Shown here one piece after another: positions 16,228 to 24,702 of a DNA stretch of 33,649 bases (positions are counted from its first letter, which is position 1; every line of letters begins with the position of its first letter). The position numbers and the translations under genes were made by a program. The notes below the pieces were generated by a model that worked only from the letters and a program-made list of their open reading frames with translations, searched no databases and was not told where the DNA came from. This DNA comes from Prevotella sp. (GTDB taxonomy: Bacteria > Bacteroidota > Bacteroidia > Bacteroidales > Bacteroidaceae), in contig JAFYZT010000024.1 of the NCBI GenBank assembly GCA_017548605.1, positions 1 to 33,649 on the forward strand. The letters are read 5' to 3'.

Positions 16228-18095
16228 TGTCCTGCTTTTTTCAGTACCAGCTTTCGCGCAAAGACCTCGCCCATCTTCTTCTCAAACTCATAATACTTCT
16301 CTGCCGTGTCTGGGTATGTGCCACGGCGTATGAAATAGTCGTTAGTGATGGTGATAGTGTTTTTGTCTACAGTTACAGTGGAAGAGAAATCGACAAAAGG
16401 CAACGACATGGATGTGCTTCCGGGGATGCTCTCCACGGTGTAGCCTTCTGGAATGGTGAACACGATGGTTTCCAGGTTTCGTGAACCATGACCGACGAAC
16501 AGCTCTTTGGCAAGATGGCTGTCGGTGGCAGCCGTGAAGTTCTTGTGCAGCAGATTGGTGGGCACGAAGATACGCGAACCCGTGACGCTGGCATACTTGA
16601 GGCTATGGGCCATGACCCAGTATTTCAGCGATGGCGCGCCGTAAGGCTGCGGGTCGTCGTTTACGACAATGGATTGAATCTCTGCCTGTGGCAAGTGATA
16701 GATGGAGAACATCGCCTTGCGCCGGTCGTTGTCGCTGAGCGTGGCAATGGGTTTCATCTTCACATAGCGATGGTAACGATAGTCCTCGTCGATGGTGATG
16801 TCGGCCGACCCATCGGGCGACAGCGTGACCTGCGCCTCGGTCGTGTTGACATTGAAGGAGTCGGGATATTCGGGCAGGGTCACCAGTTTGCCTCCGTTCG
16901 CGGAAATCTCCAGGGCTTCATGTCCGGAAATGTCGTCATGCACATATCCGAGAGGCAACCGGGGGTTGGTGCACTCCAGCCACAGGGTGTCGGTCGACAA
17001 GGGCACTTCGAGAATCATGTGGTTCATCTGCTGGAAATTGGGGAAGTCGGGCAACAGCTTCTTCTCTCGTGTGCTGATGGCAACGCAATGGCTTGGGATG
17101 CCAGCCTCGGCAAGAAGGGCCTTCATGTAGTTGCTCAATGCCTTGCAGTCGCCGAAGCCTTGGCGCCAGACATCGGATGCGGCCATGGGCTGGTAGCCGC
17201 CAATGCCAAGTTGGATGCTCACATACCTCGTGCTCTCTTCGAGAAACTTGTAGATGGCTGCTACCTTCTCCTTGTCGGTGGTGCAACCGGCTGTGAGCTG
17301 GCGTACCTTGGCCTTTGCGCCTTCGGGCAACTCGCCACGGTCGGCGAAAAGGGATTGCTCCCACCGCCCCAGGTCGTTCCAAGACAAGAGACTTCCGGTG
17401 GTGTTGAAATACGAGAACCGTGATGGCGCGAAATAGACTTTCGGGGCTACTTCGCTCAAGGGGAGCCCGTATTCCGAATTCCATACCGCCTTGATGCTGT
17501 CGAACTGAAAATGCAGGCTTGTTTTGCCGTCATGGCTCGTCTTCGATGGCGATACCGATGAGTTGACCACCTTGTAGCGTAGCGGGTAGTCGGACGGATA
17601 AGTGATGTCGTAGGTGGCTTTTTCCACCTCGGTGTTGTAGCTGTCGAGCGGTGAGAAGATGGGGAAAGCGACGTTGTTGCGCTTGAAGTTGACTTTCATG
17701 TCGCATGCGGCCACTACGGGATAGGATGGTGGTGTCACGTCAAGATACAGCATGTAGCCGTCGGCTGCCAACCCCTCGGAGAATTCGGTGCGCATCAGGT
17801 CTTTCTGCTTGAACGTGCGGAGCAAACGGCCGGAAGCATCCGAGAGCGTGAGCTGGAACTTGTCCAAGGACATGTCGTTGCTTATATAGATGGAGAAATC
17901 GGCATGATGCGCACCGTTGGCATTCTGGATGAGCACGGCACGGTGCATGGCATACGAGAATGCCACCTCGCTGGAGATGTCCACCGTGTTGTTCTCCTCC
18001 AGCACCACGGCGTGGGCGTTCTGGCCCTGCATGGGCAGCACCCATGTGGCAGAGGCCAGGAAAACCAGTAGCAGTGCTTTTGAGCCCAACCGCAT
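16224..18095 (-). CDS. DUF3857/transglutaminase-like secreted protein, catalytically intact
   Basis: The frame is open to 18125, but the Met at 18095 lies two bases after the upstream stop, is preceded by AAGAAAGG, and begins a proper signal peptide (MRLGSKALLLVFLASATWVL). This gives 623 residues. A DUF3857 beta domain (about 30-240) is followed by a transglutaminase core: GFGDCKALSNYMKALLAEAG with Cys 317, NHMILEV with His 359 and LWLECTNP with Glu 374. Cys and His are thus present, and Glu occupies the third-residue place, as is seen in this family. The C-terminal part is beta-rich. The protein is probably periplasmic, cross-linking or cleaving an amide substrate; the substrate is unknown. 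It pairs with the inactive homologue just upstream. Confidence 0.82.
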   Translation of the reverse strand: MRLGSKALLLVFLASATWVLPMQGQNAHAVVLEENNTVDISSEVAFSYAMHRAVLIQNANGAHHADFSIYISNDMSLDKFQLTLSDASGRLLRTFKQKDLMRTEFSEGLAADGYMLYLDVTPPSYPVVAACDMKVNFKRNNVAFPIFSPLDSYNTEVEKATYDITYPSDYPLRYKVVNSSVSPSKTSHDGKTSLHFQFDSIKAVWNSEYGLPLSEVAPKVYFAPSRFSYFNTTGSLLSWNDLGRWEQSLFADRGELPEGAKAKVRQLTAGCTTDKEKVAAIYKFLEESTRYVSIQLGIGGYQPMAASDVWRQGFGDCKALSNYMKALLAEAGIPSHCVAISTREKKLLPDFPNFQQMNHMILEVPLSTDTLWLECTNPRLPLGYVHDDISGHEALEISANGGKLVTLPEYPDSFNVNTTEAQVTLSPDGSADITIDEDYRYHRYVKMKPIATLSDNDRRKAMFSIYHLPQAEIQSIVVNDDPQPYGAPSLKYWVMAHSLKYASVTGSRIFVPTNLLHKNFTAATDSHLAKELFVGHGSRNLETIVFTIPEGYTVESIPGSTSMSLPFVDFSSTVTVDKNTITITNDYFIRRGTYPDTAEKYYEFEKKMGEVFARKLVLKKAGQ

Positions 18096-18096
18096 A

Positions 18097-20091
18097 TCAG
18101 CCTTTCTTGAGTACCACCATCTCATTGTTCTTTTCCACTATGGAGTCGTAAATCTGACGGAGGGTGTCGTATTCTTCGGGCAAGAACAAGGTCTTGTTGA
18201 CAACGAAACGGCATTGTACAACCATTTTTTCTCCTTGTAAGGCATAATTCACGCGCATGCTGAGCGTCTTGTCATCGGTGACGAGGTTCAGCGGCTTGGG
18301 CATTTCCTCTACCACATAGCCTTCGGGCAGGTTCAATGTCGTGACCATACTGACCGTATACTTGTATGGATATTCCACAGGAAGGACGCGGGTGACAGCC
18401 TTGAATGGCGACTCGCTGATCATGGGGATGACAAAGGGATTCAGATAGATGTGGGAGCCGTCGGCTTCTACCTTCTTGGTAAAAGAGAACCGTTCTGTGG
18501 CCATGGGCAGGAATGCTTCACGGTCGTCGATGGCATATTCAGAGATGGTGATGCCATCGCGCTCAGCCAGTTTGTTGATATACGACAGGCTGTCGTCGGC
18601 CTCGCGGAACTCGCTTTTCAGCGATGCCGAGAGGTTGGCCCTCATCTGGGAGTTGCATGTGCCTTTGATGGTGCCATCGGCTTCCAGGGTACCTTCAACG
18701 ATGACATTGGCCTTTGAGGCGTCAAGCGACTGAAGGTTGAGCCAGTTGCCCGTGCCGTCGTCGGACAGCAGCAAGCCTTGTTCGGTGAGCAGTGACGGCG
18801 GGAGCACGTCGACATATCCATCCTCTACAGAGGCATCAATGAAATGGACGGTCTGTCCGTCGACCACCCCTACAACAAGCGTATTGAGCTTGTTTAACGA
18901 TGGGTGAGACAGGGGCAGGCGCCCTTTCGTGCGGCGACTCATCACCACTGGCCGGGCATCGAGACCTGCCTCACGATAGGCACTGAGAAGGATGAAGTTG
19001 AGGTCGGCATTGCTGCCCGTCCCGTCTTTCAGGGTCTTTGATGCCGACTCGGCATAGAGCTTGTAGTTGCCGTTCCATTTCAGCCTGCTTTTCAGGGCGG
19101 TATAGATAGCGGCCATTTTCTTCACCACATCGGTCTCTTTCTCCACTCCGCTGGATGAAACAAGGTCCTTGATGGGACAGGCACGCTTGATGCGCTTGCC
19201 GAAGTCATCGTCGGCCATCAGACGGCGCCCGATTTCCTCCCACGAGGTGGTGAAATTCTCGTAGAGAGAGCCGGGCACTTCCAGACCACGTAGTTCGGCC
19301 GACACTTTCTTGCAATAGTCGAGCGTGCAGAACACATAGGAGTCGGACTTCAAGGCCGGGAGGTCATGGCCCACGAACTCGTATCTTGTACCTGTACATA
19401 CGAGGTCGTTGCCCCTGGAATCTATAAAGCGGATGCTCTCTTCCTCTACTTTGTTCTCGGTGCGCACCATGCCCGTCTCATCGATGCTGAACCTGAAATA
19501 CTCGGGAATGAGGAGGTTGTAGTAGGTGTAGGCCACGGGTATTTCTGCCTGGGCCACCCAGGTGTCGATATAGAAATAGTAGTCGCTCTCTTTCTTGTAC
19601 TGATATTCCACCACGGTGCCCTCTTTCACCTGGGGAATGGAGAATTTGAGGAGCATGTGGGTCTTGTCCACCCGCTCACGCGATACGCTGTTGTTCTCCA
19701 TCTTCGTCTTCACCATCTTGCCATTCTCCATGTTGTAAGCCCATGCTTTCAGTCCCGTGATGTCTTCGCGGAACGATTTGTCGTGCTCGTCGTAGATATA
19801 GGGAACTTCCACGTCGGCATATTCCTTGCCTTCGGACTTGAGGATTTTGATACGTGTCTTCACCTCGGTATATACCTTGAACTTCCCGGTAAGGATGTCA
19901 TACCATACGCGTGTACTCTGGTAGAGGACGACGGCAGGCGCCGACTCGTCGGGGGCATAGGATGTCATGGTGAGTTCTTCATCGGTGGGACTCCCGAACT
20001 TGAAATTGGAGGGCTGGCCCATGAAAACGGTGGGAAAGGCCATGGCCAAAACAAGTAGTATCAAACTACGTTTCAGTGTTTTTATTTTCAT
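18097..20091 (-). CDS. DUF3857 protein with degenerate transglutaminase domain
   Basis: The product has 664 residues: signal peptide (residues 1-25, ending VFMGQ), then a DUF3857 domain (about 50-250, with YTEVKTRIKILKSEGKEYAD and YQYKKESDYYFYIDTW). The transglutaminase-like region follows. Aligning by eye with the neighbour, the catalytic Cys is Asn 361 (GTGSNADLNFILLSAYREAG) and the His is Thr 404 (KLNTLVVGV); only the Asp remains (HFIDAS, Asp 419). It should fold as a transglutaminase but lack activity, perhaps binding the partner's substrate. It lies one base upstream of the active paralogue and 39 bp after the 398-residue gene, so all are probably one operon. Confidence 0.8.
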   Translation of the reverse strand: MKIKTLKRSLILLVLAMAFPTVFMGQPSNFKFGSPTDEELTMTSYAPDESAPAVVLYQSTRVWYDILTGKFKVYTEVKTRIKILKSEGKEYADVEVPYIYDEHDKSFREDITGLKAWAYNMENGKMVKTKMENNSVSRERVDKTHMLLKFSIPQVKEGTVVEYQYKKESDYYFYIDTWVAQAEIPVAYTYYNLLIPEYFRFSIDETGMVRTENKVEEESIRFIDSRGNDLVCTGTRYEFVGHDLPALKSDSYVFCTLDYCKKVSAELRGLEVPGSLYENFTTSWEEIGRRLMADDDFGKRIKRACPIKDLVSSSGVEKETDVVKKMAAIYTALKSRLKWNGNYKLYAESASKTLKDGTGSNADLNFILLSAYREAGLDARPVVMSRRTKGRLPLSHPSLNKLNTLVVGVVDGQTVHFIDASVEDGYVDVLPPSLLTEQGLLLSDDGTGNWLNLQSLDASKANVIVEGTLEADGTIKGTCNSQMRANLSASLKSEFREADDSLSYINKLAERDGITISEYAIDDREAFLPMATERFSFTKKVEADGSHIYLNPFVIPMISESPFKAVTRVLPVEYPYKYTVSMVTTLNLPEGYVVEEMPKPLNLVTDDKTLSMRVNYALQGEKMVVQCRFVVNKTLFLPEEYDTLRQIYDSIVEKNNEMVVLKKG

Positions 20092-20130
20092 AGTTTTACA
20101 CGTTAATATCTTGATTAGAATAGTAGAACG

Positions 20131-21327
20131 TTATAGCGCGAACTCTGCCGTAATGCCCCACTTCACCATATTGCCCTTGCTTGCAGATGCTATCGACTTG
20201 TAGAAGTCGGCATGCAGACGGGCATAATGCTTACCTACCGGCATCTGGATGCCAGCACCGAGGTATAATCCAAAGAATGATGTATTTTCCCATTCCACGT
20301 CCACTATCTGTTTCGACTGATAAAACCTCGATTCCTTGTTGCCCCAATGTAGCACGTAGTAGCCGCCGCCACGGACAAGAGGCTGGATAGTCGCCTTGCC
20401 AAAACGCTTCACCACACCTAGGGCTGCAGTGGCCCTGCTCCTTTCATATACGGTATGTGACGGTTCTTGGCCTCCACGAACCATGACATCGTGTTCAAAT
20501 CTCGTTTTGGGAGAATACGCGATACCAAGTTCCACGCTGCCGCCTCGCATCACCCGTTCAATTTCGGTCTCTACGCCAAGACCAATCTCGAATGCGCCAC
20601 CATGGTAACTCTCATCCTGCAGGTTTTGTTTTACCGTCCTCTCCGTGGAATAGTATGAAAAACCCGTGAATGCCTTGATATGGGTTTTCGACTTGTCGGT
20701 TTTCTCATTGTACTCATACACCACACACGAACTGCCATCGGTACATACGTCGTTGTGATAGTCGCGCACAACCTTTACAAGTTGTTTCCTCGTCATGTCA
20801 CTTCCGGTCATTTCCGACGCGGCTTTCCATGAGTCCTGCAGCAGGACTTTCACCTTGCCGTATTGTTCCTTCTTCTCTTCCAGTTTATCCTTTTCGTTTT
20901 CAAGGGATGACGTGGTGAGGAACGCCCTGTTGGTAAGTTGTGCCATCTCGCCGTCCTCACGCTCAAAGAAATAGTATTCATCGCGATTGAAAACGACGCA
21001 GTAGAGGTTCATTTTTCCTTGAACCATAAACTCGGCAAAATACAATTGTGGGTCGCCAAAGAGCGCAAGCCGGCGTGTGACAAAATACTTCCCGTTATTG
21101 TCGAACCTGAAGCCCTCGATATCACCGGGCTTGTAGGTCGTGCCCTCACTTCCCCCGTTAGCCCAGAACACACATTGTCTTGAAAGACTTTCGTTTGTAC
21201 GGAAGTCGATGTTGCCTCTTACCGTATCACCACTGTTCGTGATGATATATCCTGGCTTGGGATTTGTCTGGGCCATGGTCGCTGTGGCAGAAAACGCCAG
21301 CATGAAGAGGAAAAAAAACTTTTTCAT
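20131..21327 (-). CDS. Secreted protein with SH3-like N-terminal segment and barrel-like C terminus
   Basis: The product has 398 residues with a signal peptide (MKKFFFLFMLAFSATATMAQ). The mature start GYIITNSGDTVRGNIDFRTN is a recurrent small beta domain of Bacteroidota secreted proteins. A charged helical stretch (ENEKDKLEEKKEQYGKVKVL, about residues 139-158) follows. The C-terminal 200 residues alternate Gly, aromatic and polar residues (GGAFEIGLGVETEIE, GGSVELGIAYSPKTRFEHD, YLGAGIQMPVGKHYARLHAD) and end in EFAL, which suggests an eight-strand outer-membrane barrel. Function is unknown. It is first in the operon with the DUF3857 pair and lies directly downstream of promoter copy A. Confidence 0.65.
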   Translation of the reverse strand: MKKFFFLFMLAFSATATMAQTNPKPGYIITNSGDTVRGNIDFRTNESLSRQCVFWANGGSEGTTYKPGDIEGFRFDNNGKYFVTRRLALFGDPQLYFAEFMVQGKMNLYCVVFNRDEYYFFEREDGEMAQLTNRAFLTTSSLENEKDKLEEKKEQYGKVKVLLQDSWKAASEMTGSDMTRKQLVKVVRDYHNDVCTDGSSCVVYEYNEKTDKSKTHIKAFTGFSYYSTERTVKQNLQDESYHGGAFEIGLGVETEIERVMRGGSVELGIAYSPKTRFEHDVMVRGGQEPSHTVYERSRATAALGVVKRFGKATIQPLVRGGGYYVLHWGNKESRFYQSKQIVDVEWENTSFFGLYLGAGIQMPVGKHYARLHADFYKSIASASKGNMVKWGITAEFAL

Positions 21328-21386
21328 TGTTTCTGCTATTTTAAAAAAAACTATAGTTTCGGTTGGACGTATCGTTGATAATTACA

Positions 21387-21505
21387 CCTTTTCACCCGTT
21401 CGGAGTCCTTGGTGACAAATATATGAAAAAGAAAGGTACCTTATCACCCCCCCCCCGTTAAAAAATGTTAAGATGCTGATTCGCGTGACAGGAACAGGGA
21501 TTATC
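21387..21505 (-). promoter_or_regulatory. Duplicated promoter module, copy A (with C10 tract)
   Basis: About 110 bp here are nearly identical to 22412-22530. On the reverse strand TATATTTG (21416-21423) is a -7 element; transcription should start near 21409, about 80 nt before the gene at 21327. The perfect palindrome AAGGTACCTT (21433-21442) lies in the spacer. A run of ten C (21447-21456; G on the coding strand) lies where the -33 element should be, and copy B lacks it. Confidence 0.55.
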
Positions 21506-21556
21506 CTGCTACAGAGAACACCGCTGCAACAAAATTCACGTTTCGCGTTCGGTCAA

Positions 21557-22264
21557 CTAATGAAAGTTGAACAGGGTTTTCTCTATTTCCATCACACGGG
21601 TGATGTCGAAATATATCTTTTTCTCGTTGTAGTATTGGCTCGTCTCTTTCAGGTCGAAGACGTCGAATTTGCCAGTGAAAGATTGTCTTTCGATTTCCCA
21701 GATGTCGAGATAGTAACGCATAAACAGGTATTCATCAGAGACGGATGTCACGGAAAAAGGCAGTTTCTCCGTACCGACTCCCGTAATGGCAATGGTATTG
21801 AAGATTCTGCTCATGCGGTTGAAAAAAATCTGTCCTTCCTCCACGGTCACGTCATAATGGTTGGTGGAGTCTTTCAACATCCTGGTGATGGCGAACACCG
21901 CATTGGAGAGTGCTTTCAAACTCACCGGGTTTTTCTTCAGCGTCTCCTTGGATAGGGCAAGACATTCCTCATACTTTCCTTCTTTCATCAGTTTGTCTTG
22001 GTCTACACCTTCTGACATTTCCGTGTTTGGTGTGAGGTATGACTGTCCGTAGTATGCCAATATACGCTCGTTCCACGTCATGGTGGTGTCGATTTTGTCG
22101 GCCGACATCCTTGCGACAAGGTCCCTGATGCGTTGCGGGTCTTCGTCGGCCACTTTCTTCACTTCTTTCCAGTCTACGGGCTGGATCTGACGTACAATCT
22201 GCGCATGGGTGGTCAGCGCCAGCATGCAGCAGGCAAAGATGATAGTCCATGTTATTTTTTTCAT
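21557..22264 (-). CDS. DUF4919-type secreted protein
   Basis: The frame opens at 22297, but the Met at 22264 (MKKITWTIIFACCMLALTTH, cleavage near HAQ) starts a proper signal peptide, giving 235 residues. The mature part carries WKEVKKVADEDPQRIRDLVA, MTWNERILAYYGQSYLTPN and a helical region LSKETLKKNPVSLKALSNAV, which resembles the TPR-like fold of Bacteroidota DUF4919 proteins. Role is unknown. It has its own copy of the promoter module (copy B) and a long leader of about 170 nt containing a 3x11-bp tandem repeat, so its expression is likely coordinated with the operon starting at 21327. Confidence 0.7.
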   Translation of the reverse strand: MKKITWTIIFACCMLALTTHAQIVRQIQPVDWKEVKKVADEDPQRIRDLVARMSADKIDTTMTWNERILAYYGQSYLTPNTEMSEGVDQDKLMKEGKYEECLALSKETLKKNPVSLKALSNAVFAITRMLKDSTNHYDVTVEEGQIFFNRMSRIFNTIAITGVGTEKLPFSVTSVSDEYLFMRYYLDIWEIERQSFTGKFDVFDLKETSQYYNEKKIYFDITRVMEIEKTLFNFH

Positions 22265-22346
22265 AGTTATCTCGGGTTTGTATTTTAAGTTTCGCATGCG
22301 TTCAACTATCGGAAGTTATAGAGATATTTTCTTGAAAGGAATGGAA

Positions 22347-22379
22347 GAGAAGTTAAAGAGAAGTTAAAGAGAAGTTAAA
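22347..22379. repeat. Perfect tandem repeat, 3 x 11 bp
   Basis: GAGAAGTTAAA occurs three times without mismatch at 22347-22379. It is preceded by GAAAGGAATGGA and followed by a segment ending TGGCGACTCAGCCCATT. The same order of blocks recurs at 31117-31220, so this is a dispersed repeat family. Here it lies in the leader of the DUF4919 gene. Confidence 0.8.
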
Positions 22380-22411
22380 GGGACGTATGACTGGCGACTC
22401 AGCCCATTGTG

Positions 22412-22530
22412 CCTTTTCATCCGTTCGGGATTCTTGGTGACAAATATATGAAAAAGAAAGGTACCTTATCACCTTCCTCTGTTAAAAAATGTCAACAAGC
22501 TGATGCGTGTTACAGTAACGGGGGTTTTAC
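22412..22530 (-). promoter_or_regulatory. Duplicated promoter module, copy B
   Basis: This is offset by exactly 1025 bp from copy A over the best-matching part. It shares TATATTTG (reverse strand, 22441-22448), the palindrome AAGGTACCTT (22458-22467) and GTTAAAAAATG. Where copy A has ten C, this copy has CCTTCCTCT. Transcription should start near 22434 and read the DUF4919 gene. No TTTG is found at -33, so a different sigma factor or an activator may be involved. Confidence 0.5.
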
Positions 22531-22551
22531 ACATGTAAGGAGCTTTGTTTG

Positions 22552-23109
22552 TTAAATAGAAAAGCAAATATACACTATCTTTCCATCCGATTTCCGAATG
22601 ATTATTTCTGGTGAATTTATGAAAAAATCCCATAATCTAAGTTGTTGGTTTTCTTCATCATATTCCATGCGGGGGTTAATGTCATGGTCAATATAATAAT
22701 ATATTTCATCTTCATCAACAAGATATGGGGCACAATCCCTGATACAATCTTCCCTGTAGATTGGATACCACGCAGCCTCAGCAATAACAAGTGCCATCAA
22801 TTTATTTTCCACCACATTGTCTTTCATCAATTCACCGTTCAACAGTACTTTATCTGAATGAAGGGATGTTTTGTCTTGAAATAAACAAGATGGGTAGCTT
22901 TCATATTTCAACACGCCATCAATGCTGTCCACCCTTAATGGTGCAGTACGATGCAGTTCTCTGAATTTATTGGCATCTCTTATTTCTTGTACTTCTCGTG
23001 AAGAATAGGTAAAATAAAAGGTCTTCTCTTCCAGTTTTGCATATCCAATGCCCAATAACAGGAACAGCAGGGCTTCAATCAAACACCATATTGTTTTCCT
23101 TTTTCCCAT
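22552..23109 (-). CDS. NTF2-fold immunity-like membrane-anchored protein (paralogue 1)
   Basis: The product has 185 residues. An N-terminal hydrophobic anchor (TIWCLIEALLFLLLGIGYA, residues 6-24) is not obviously cleaved. The C-terminal 80 residues carry the NTF2-fold immunity pattern: ALVIAEAAWYPIYRED, then PYLVDEDEIYYYID and EIIIRKSDGKIVYI. The same blocks in the same order occur in the adjacent gene, so the two are tandem duplicates. Compared with the paralogue it has an insert around PRMEYDEENQQLRLWDFF. Members of this fold family protect against polymorphic toxins; no toxin gene is adjacent here. The protein is probably in the periplasm, tethered to the inner membrane. Confidence 0.65.
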   Translation of the reverse strand: MGKRKTIWCLIEALLFLLLGIGYAKLEEKTFYFTYSSREVQEIRDANKFRELHRTAPLRVDSIDGVLKYESYPSCLFQDKTSLHSDKVLLNGELMKDNVVENKLMALVIAEAAWYPIYREDCIRDCAPYLVDEDEIYYYIDHDINPRMEYDEENQQLRLWDFFINSPEIIIRKSDGKIVYICFSI

Positions 23110-23126
23110 GATGAGTACATTTTTAG

Positions 23127-23618
23127 CTATTCCACATGCGTATTCAATGTGAGGATTTTCCCGTCTTGTTTCCTGATGGTCACGTCAGGTAAAGGATGGT
23201 CAGGAACTACTACTTGATATACATCTTCATATTCCTTTACAAGATATGGGTAGTGGGATTCCACCCACTCCTCACCATAGATTGGAATCCATACAGCTTT
23301 GGCAATGGTGAGAGCTGTGGCGGCATCATGGACAATATCTCCATCATTAGCTTTGTTGCGGAGTATCACCCTTGTTGAGTCAATCTTAAGGTTACGCTTT
23401 TCTCTCAAACAGGATTTATCCACTGACGGTGAAAAATGTTTCTTGACACTGTCAATTCTAACAGGCAGTGTGTCCAATTTTCTACCATGAGTATAATATT
23501 GGTTTACCATATCAGCACTGTATGTGCTATACCTGACCCTTTCATATAAATGGGTCAGGTGGTATCCTGCTACAGAGAAAACCACTGCGATCAATAAGAA
23601 TAAAACAATTTTCTTCAT
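23127..23618 (-). CDS. NTF2-fold immunity-like membrane-anchored protein (paralogue 2)
   Basis: The frame continues upstream to 23888, but that part is a shadow of the protease gene. The Met at 23618 (MKKIVLFLLIAVVFSVAGYH) starts a membrane anchor and gives 163 residues. The C-terminal domain reads DAATALTIAKAVWIPIYGEE, then PYLVKEYEDVYQVVVPD and DVTIRKQDGKILTLN, the hallmark order of YbbC/YhhH-type NTF2-fold immunity proteins (helix with IYG, strand pair, final I..K.DGKIL). It lies 46 bp after the protease gene and 17 bp before its paralogue, at the end of the parC transcription unit. Likely an orphan immunity pair. Confidence 0.7.
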   Translation of the reverse strand: MKKIVLFLLIAVVFSVAGYHLTHLYERVRYSTYSADMVNQYYTHGRKLDTLPVRIDSVKKHFSPSVDKSCLREKRNLKIDSTRVILRNKANDGDIVHDAATALTIAKAVWIPIYGEEWVESHYPYLVKEYEDVYQVVVPDHPLPDVTIRKQDGKILTLNTHVE

Positions 23619-23664
23619 TCGAAGTGATATGATGGAGATTATTACGGGCTCATTCGCCCTCTTC

Positions 23665-24702
23665 CTACTCGCAGAGCAGTCGTCTTGCGGCTTCGATGAT
23701 GGTGTCGCGGCCCTTGGCAAAATCGTCGTCGGTGAGTGCGACGGGATAGTCGGGGTCGATGCCGAACTCCGTGTCCTGCTTGTGGCTGTCGTACATCGGA
23801 CAAGCCGAGAAACGTACGCTCCACCCGCAGGGCAACTGGCTCGAGAACGGCATGCCGGCACCGCCACCGGTCCTGTCGCCCACGACAATCACGTTAGGGA
23901 AACATTTCATGTATTTCACGAACTCATTGGCGGCACTGAACACACCACGGTTGGTGAGCACTGCCACACGCTTCTGCCACCGCCGGCCGCTGGATGGCTT
24001 CAGACGCTGCTCCTCCATCGCGGAGAAGTCGCTGTGCCCCTTGCCTGTCTTGTGGCGGATATACCCCACCACCTTTTCCTCGTTGGTGAACCGCGCCGCC
24101 AGTTCCTGCGCCGTGGAGACGAGGCCTCCGCCGTTGTCGCGGATGTCGATAATCAAGGCACGGCACGGTGCCAGCAGACTAAGCATGTTCTCGAGGTTGC
24201 CCGACCCGATGTCGCTGGCGAAACTGCCGTAGCGCACATATCCGATATTGTCGTCGAGCACGCGGTAGCACATGCCTGCGCTCATCCTGTAGTCGGTGCC
24301 CAGATAACGGCGCAGCAGCGTGTCGCTCACGTTGGCGGGATAGTCCTCCTGCCAACTCCATTCACGACCCGTGTCGAAAGATGAGTAGATGTTCACATGG
24401 CCGTCGCGCAACTCTGACAGCATGTCGCAGAGCACCTCGAACATCTGGACCCGGCTCATGCCATCGTTGAAACGTGGGGCGTAGCGGGCGCGCACCTCGT
24501 TCCAGTCGAGGCCGATGGCGTCTTTCTTGTAGTCGAAGAAACAGTAGTGCTCGTCGATGATACGCCACAGCGCCTCGAAGTTGCCCGAAGGCGTGTCGGG
24601 CATCTCGTCCTCGTCGATGCAGGCGGTGGGCAGTGTCAGCACGCAGCATGTCAGGACGAAGACGGTGAGGAGATGGGTGAGGTGTCGGTAGGATGCTGTC
24701 AT
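23665..24702 (-). CDS. S41 family peptidase, lipoprotein
   Basis: The product has 345 residues. A lipobox-like LPTAC (Cys 28) predicts an inner- or outer-membrane lipoprotein. S41 landmarks are LRDGHVNI (99-105), a short central region in place of a full PDZ domain, DIRDNGGG (186-193), and NRGVFSAANEF (251-261) with the nucleophile Ser 256. They are followed by GDRTGGGAG and a C-terminal GIDPDYPVALTDDDFAKG, typical of tricorn/CtpA-type proteases. The classical CtpA lysine 25 residues after the serine is absent, so the tricorn-like Ser-His mechanism is more likely. The ATG overlaps the stop of the upstream gene by 4 bp. Substrate is unknown; envelope protein turnover is expected. Confidence 0.85.
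   Translation of the reverse strand: MTASYRHLTHLLTVFVLTCCVLTLPTACIDEDEMPDTPSGNFEALWRIIDEHYCFFDYKKDAIGLDWNEVRARYAPRFNDGMSRVQMFEVLCDMLSELRDGHVNIYSSFDTGREWSWQEDYPANVSDTLLRRYLGTDYRMSAGMCYRVLDDNIGYVRYGSFASDIGSGNLENMLSLLAPCRALIIDIRDNGGGLVSTAQELAARFTNEEKVVGYIRHKTGKGHSDFSAMEEQRLKPSSGRRWQKRVAVLTNRGVFSAANEFVKYMKCFPNVIVVGDRTGGGAGMPFSSQLPCGWSVRFSACPMYDSHKQDTEFGIDPDYPVALTDDDFAKGRDTIIEAARRLLCE

Noticed and set aside
16488-17423. Long forward frames opposite the transglutaminase genes
   Set aside because: They are antisense shadows of clearly coding, GC-rich reverse-strand genes.
23619-23888. Upstream extension of the NTF2-like gene
   Set aside because: The Arg/Ser/Thr-rich sequence is an out-of-frame reading of the S41 protease gene.
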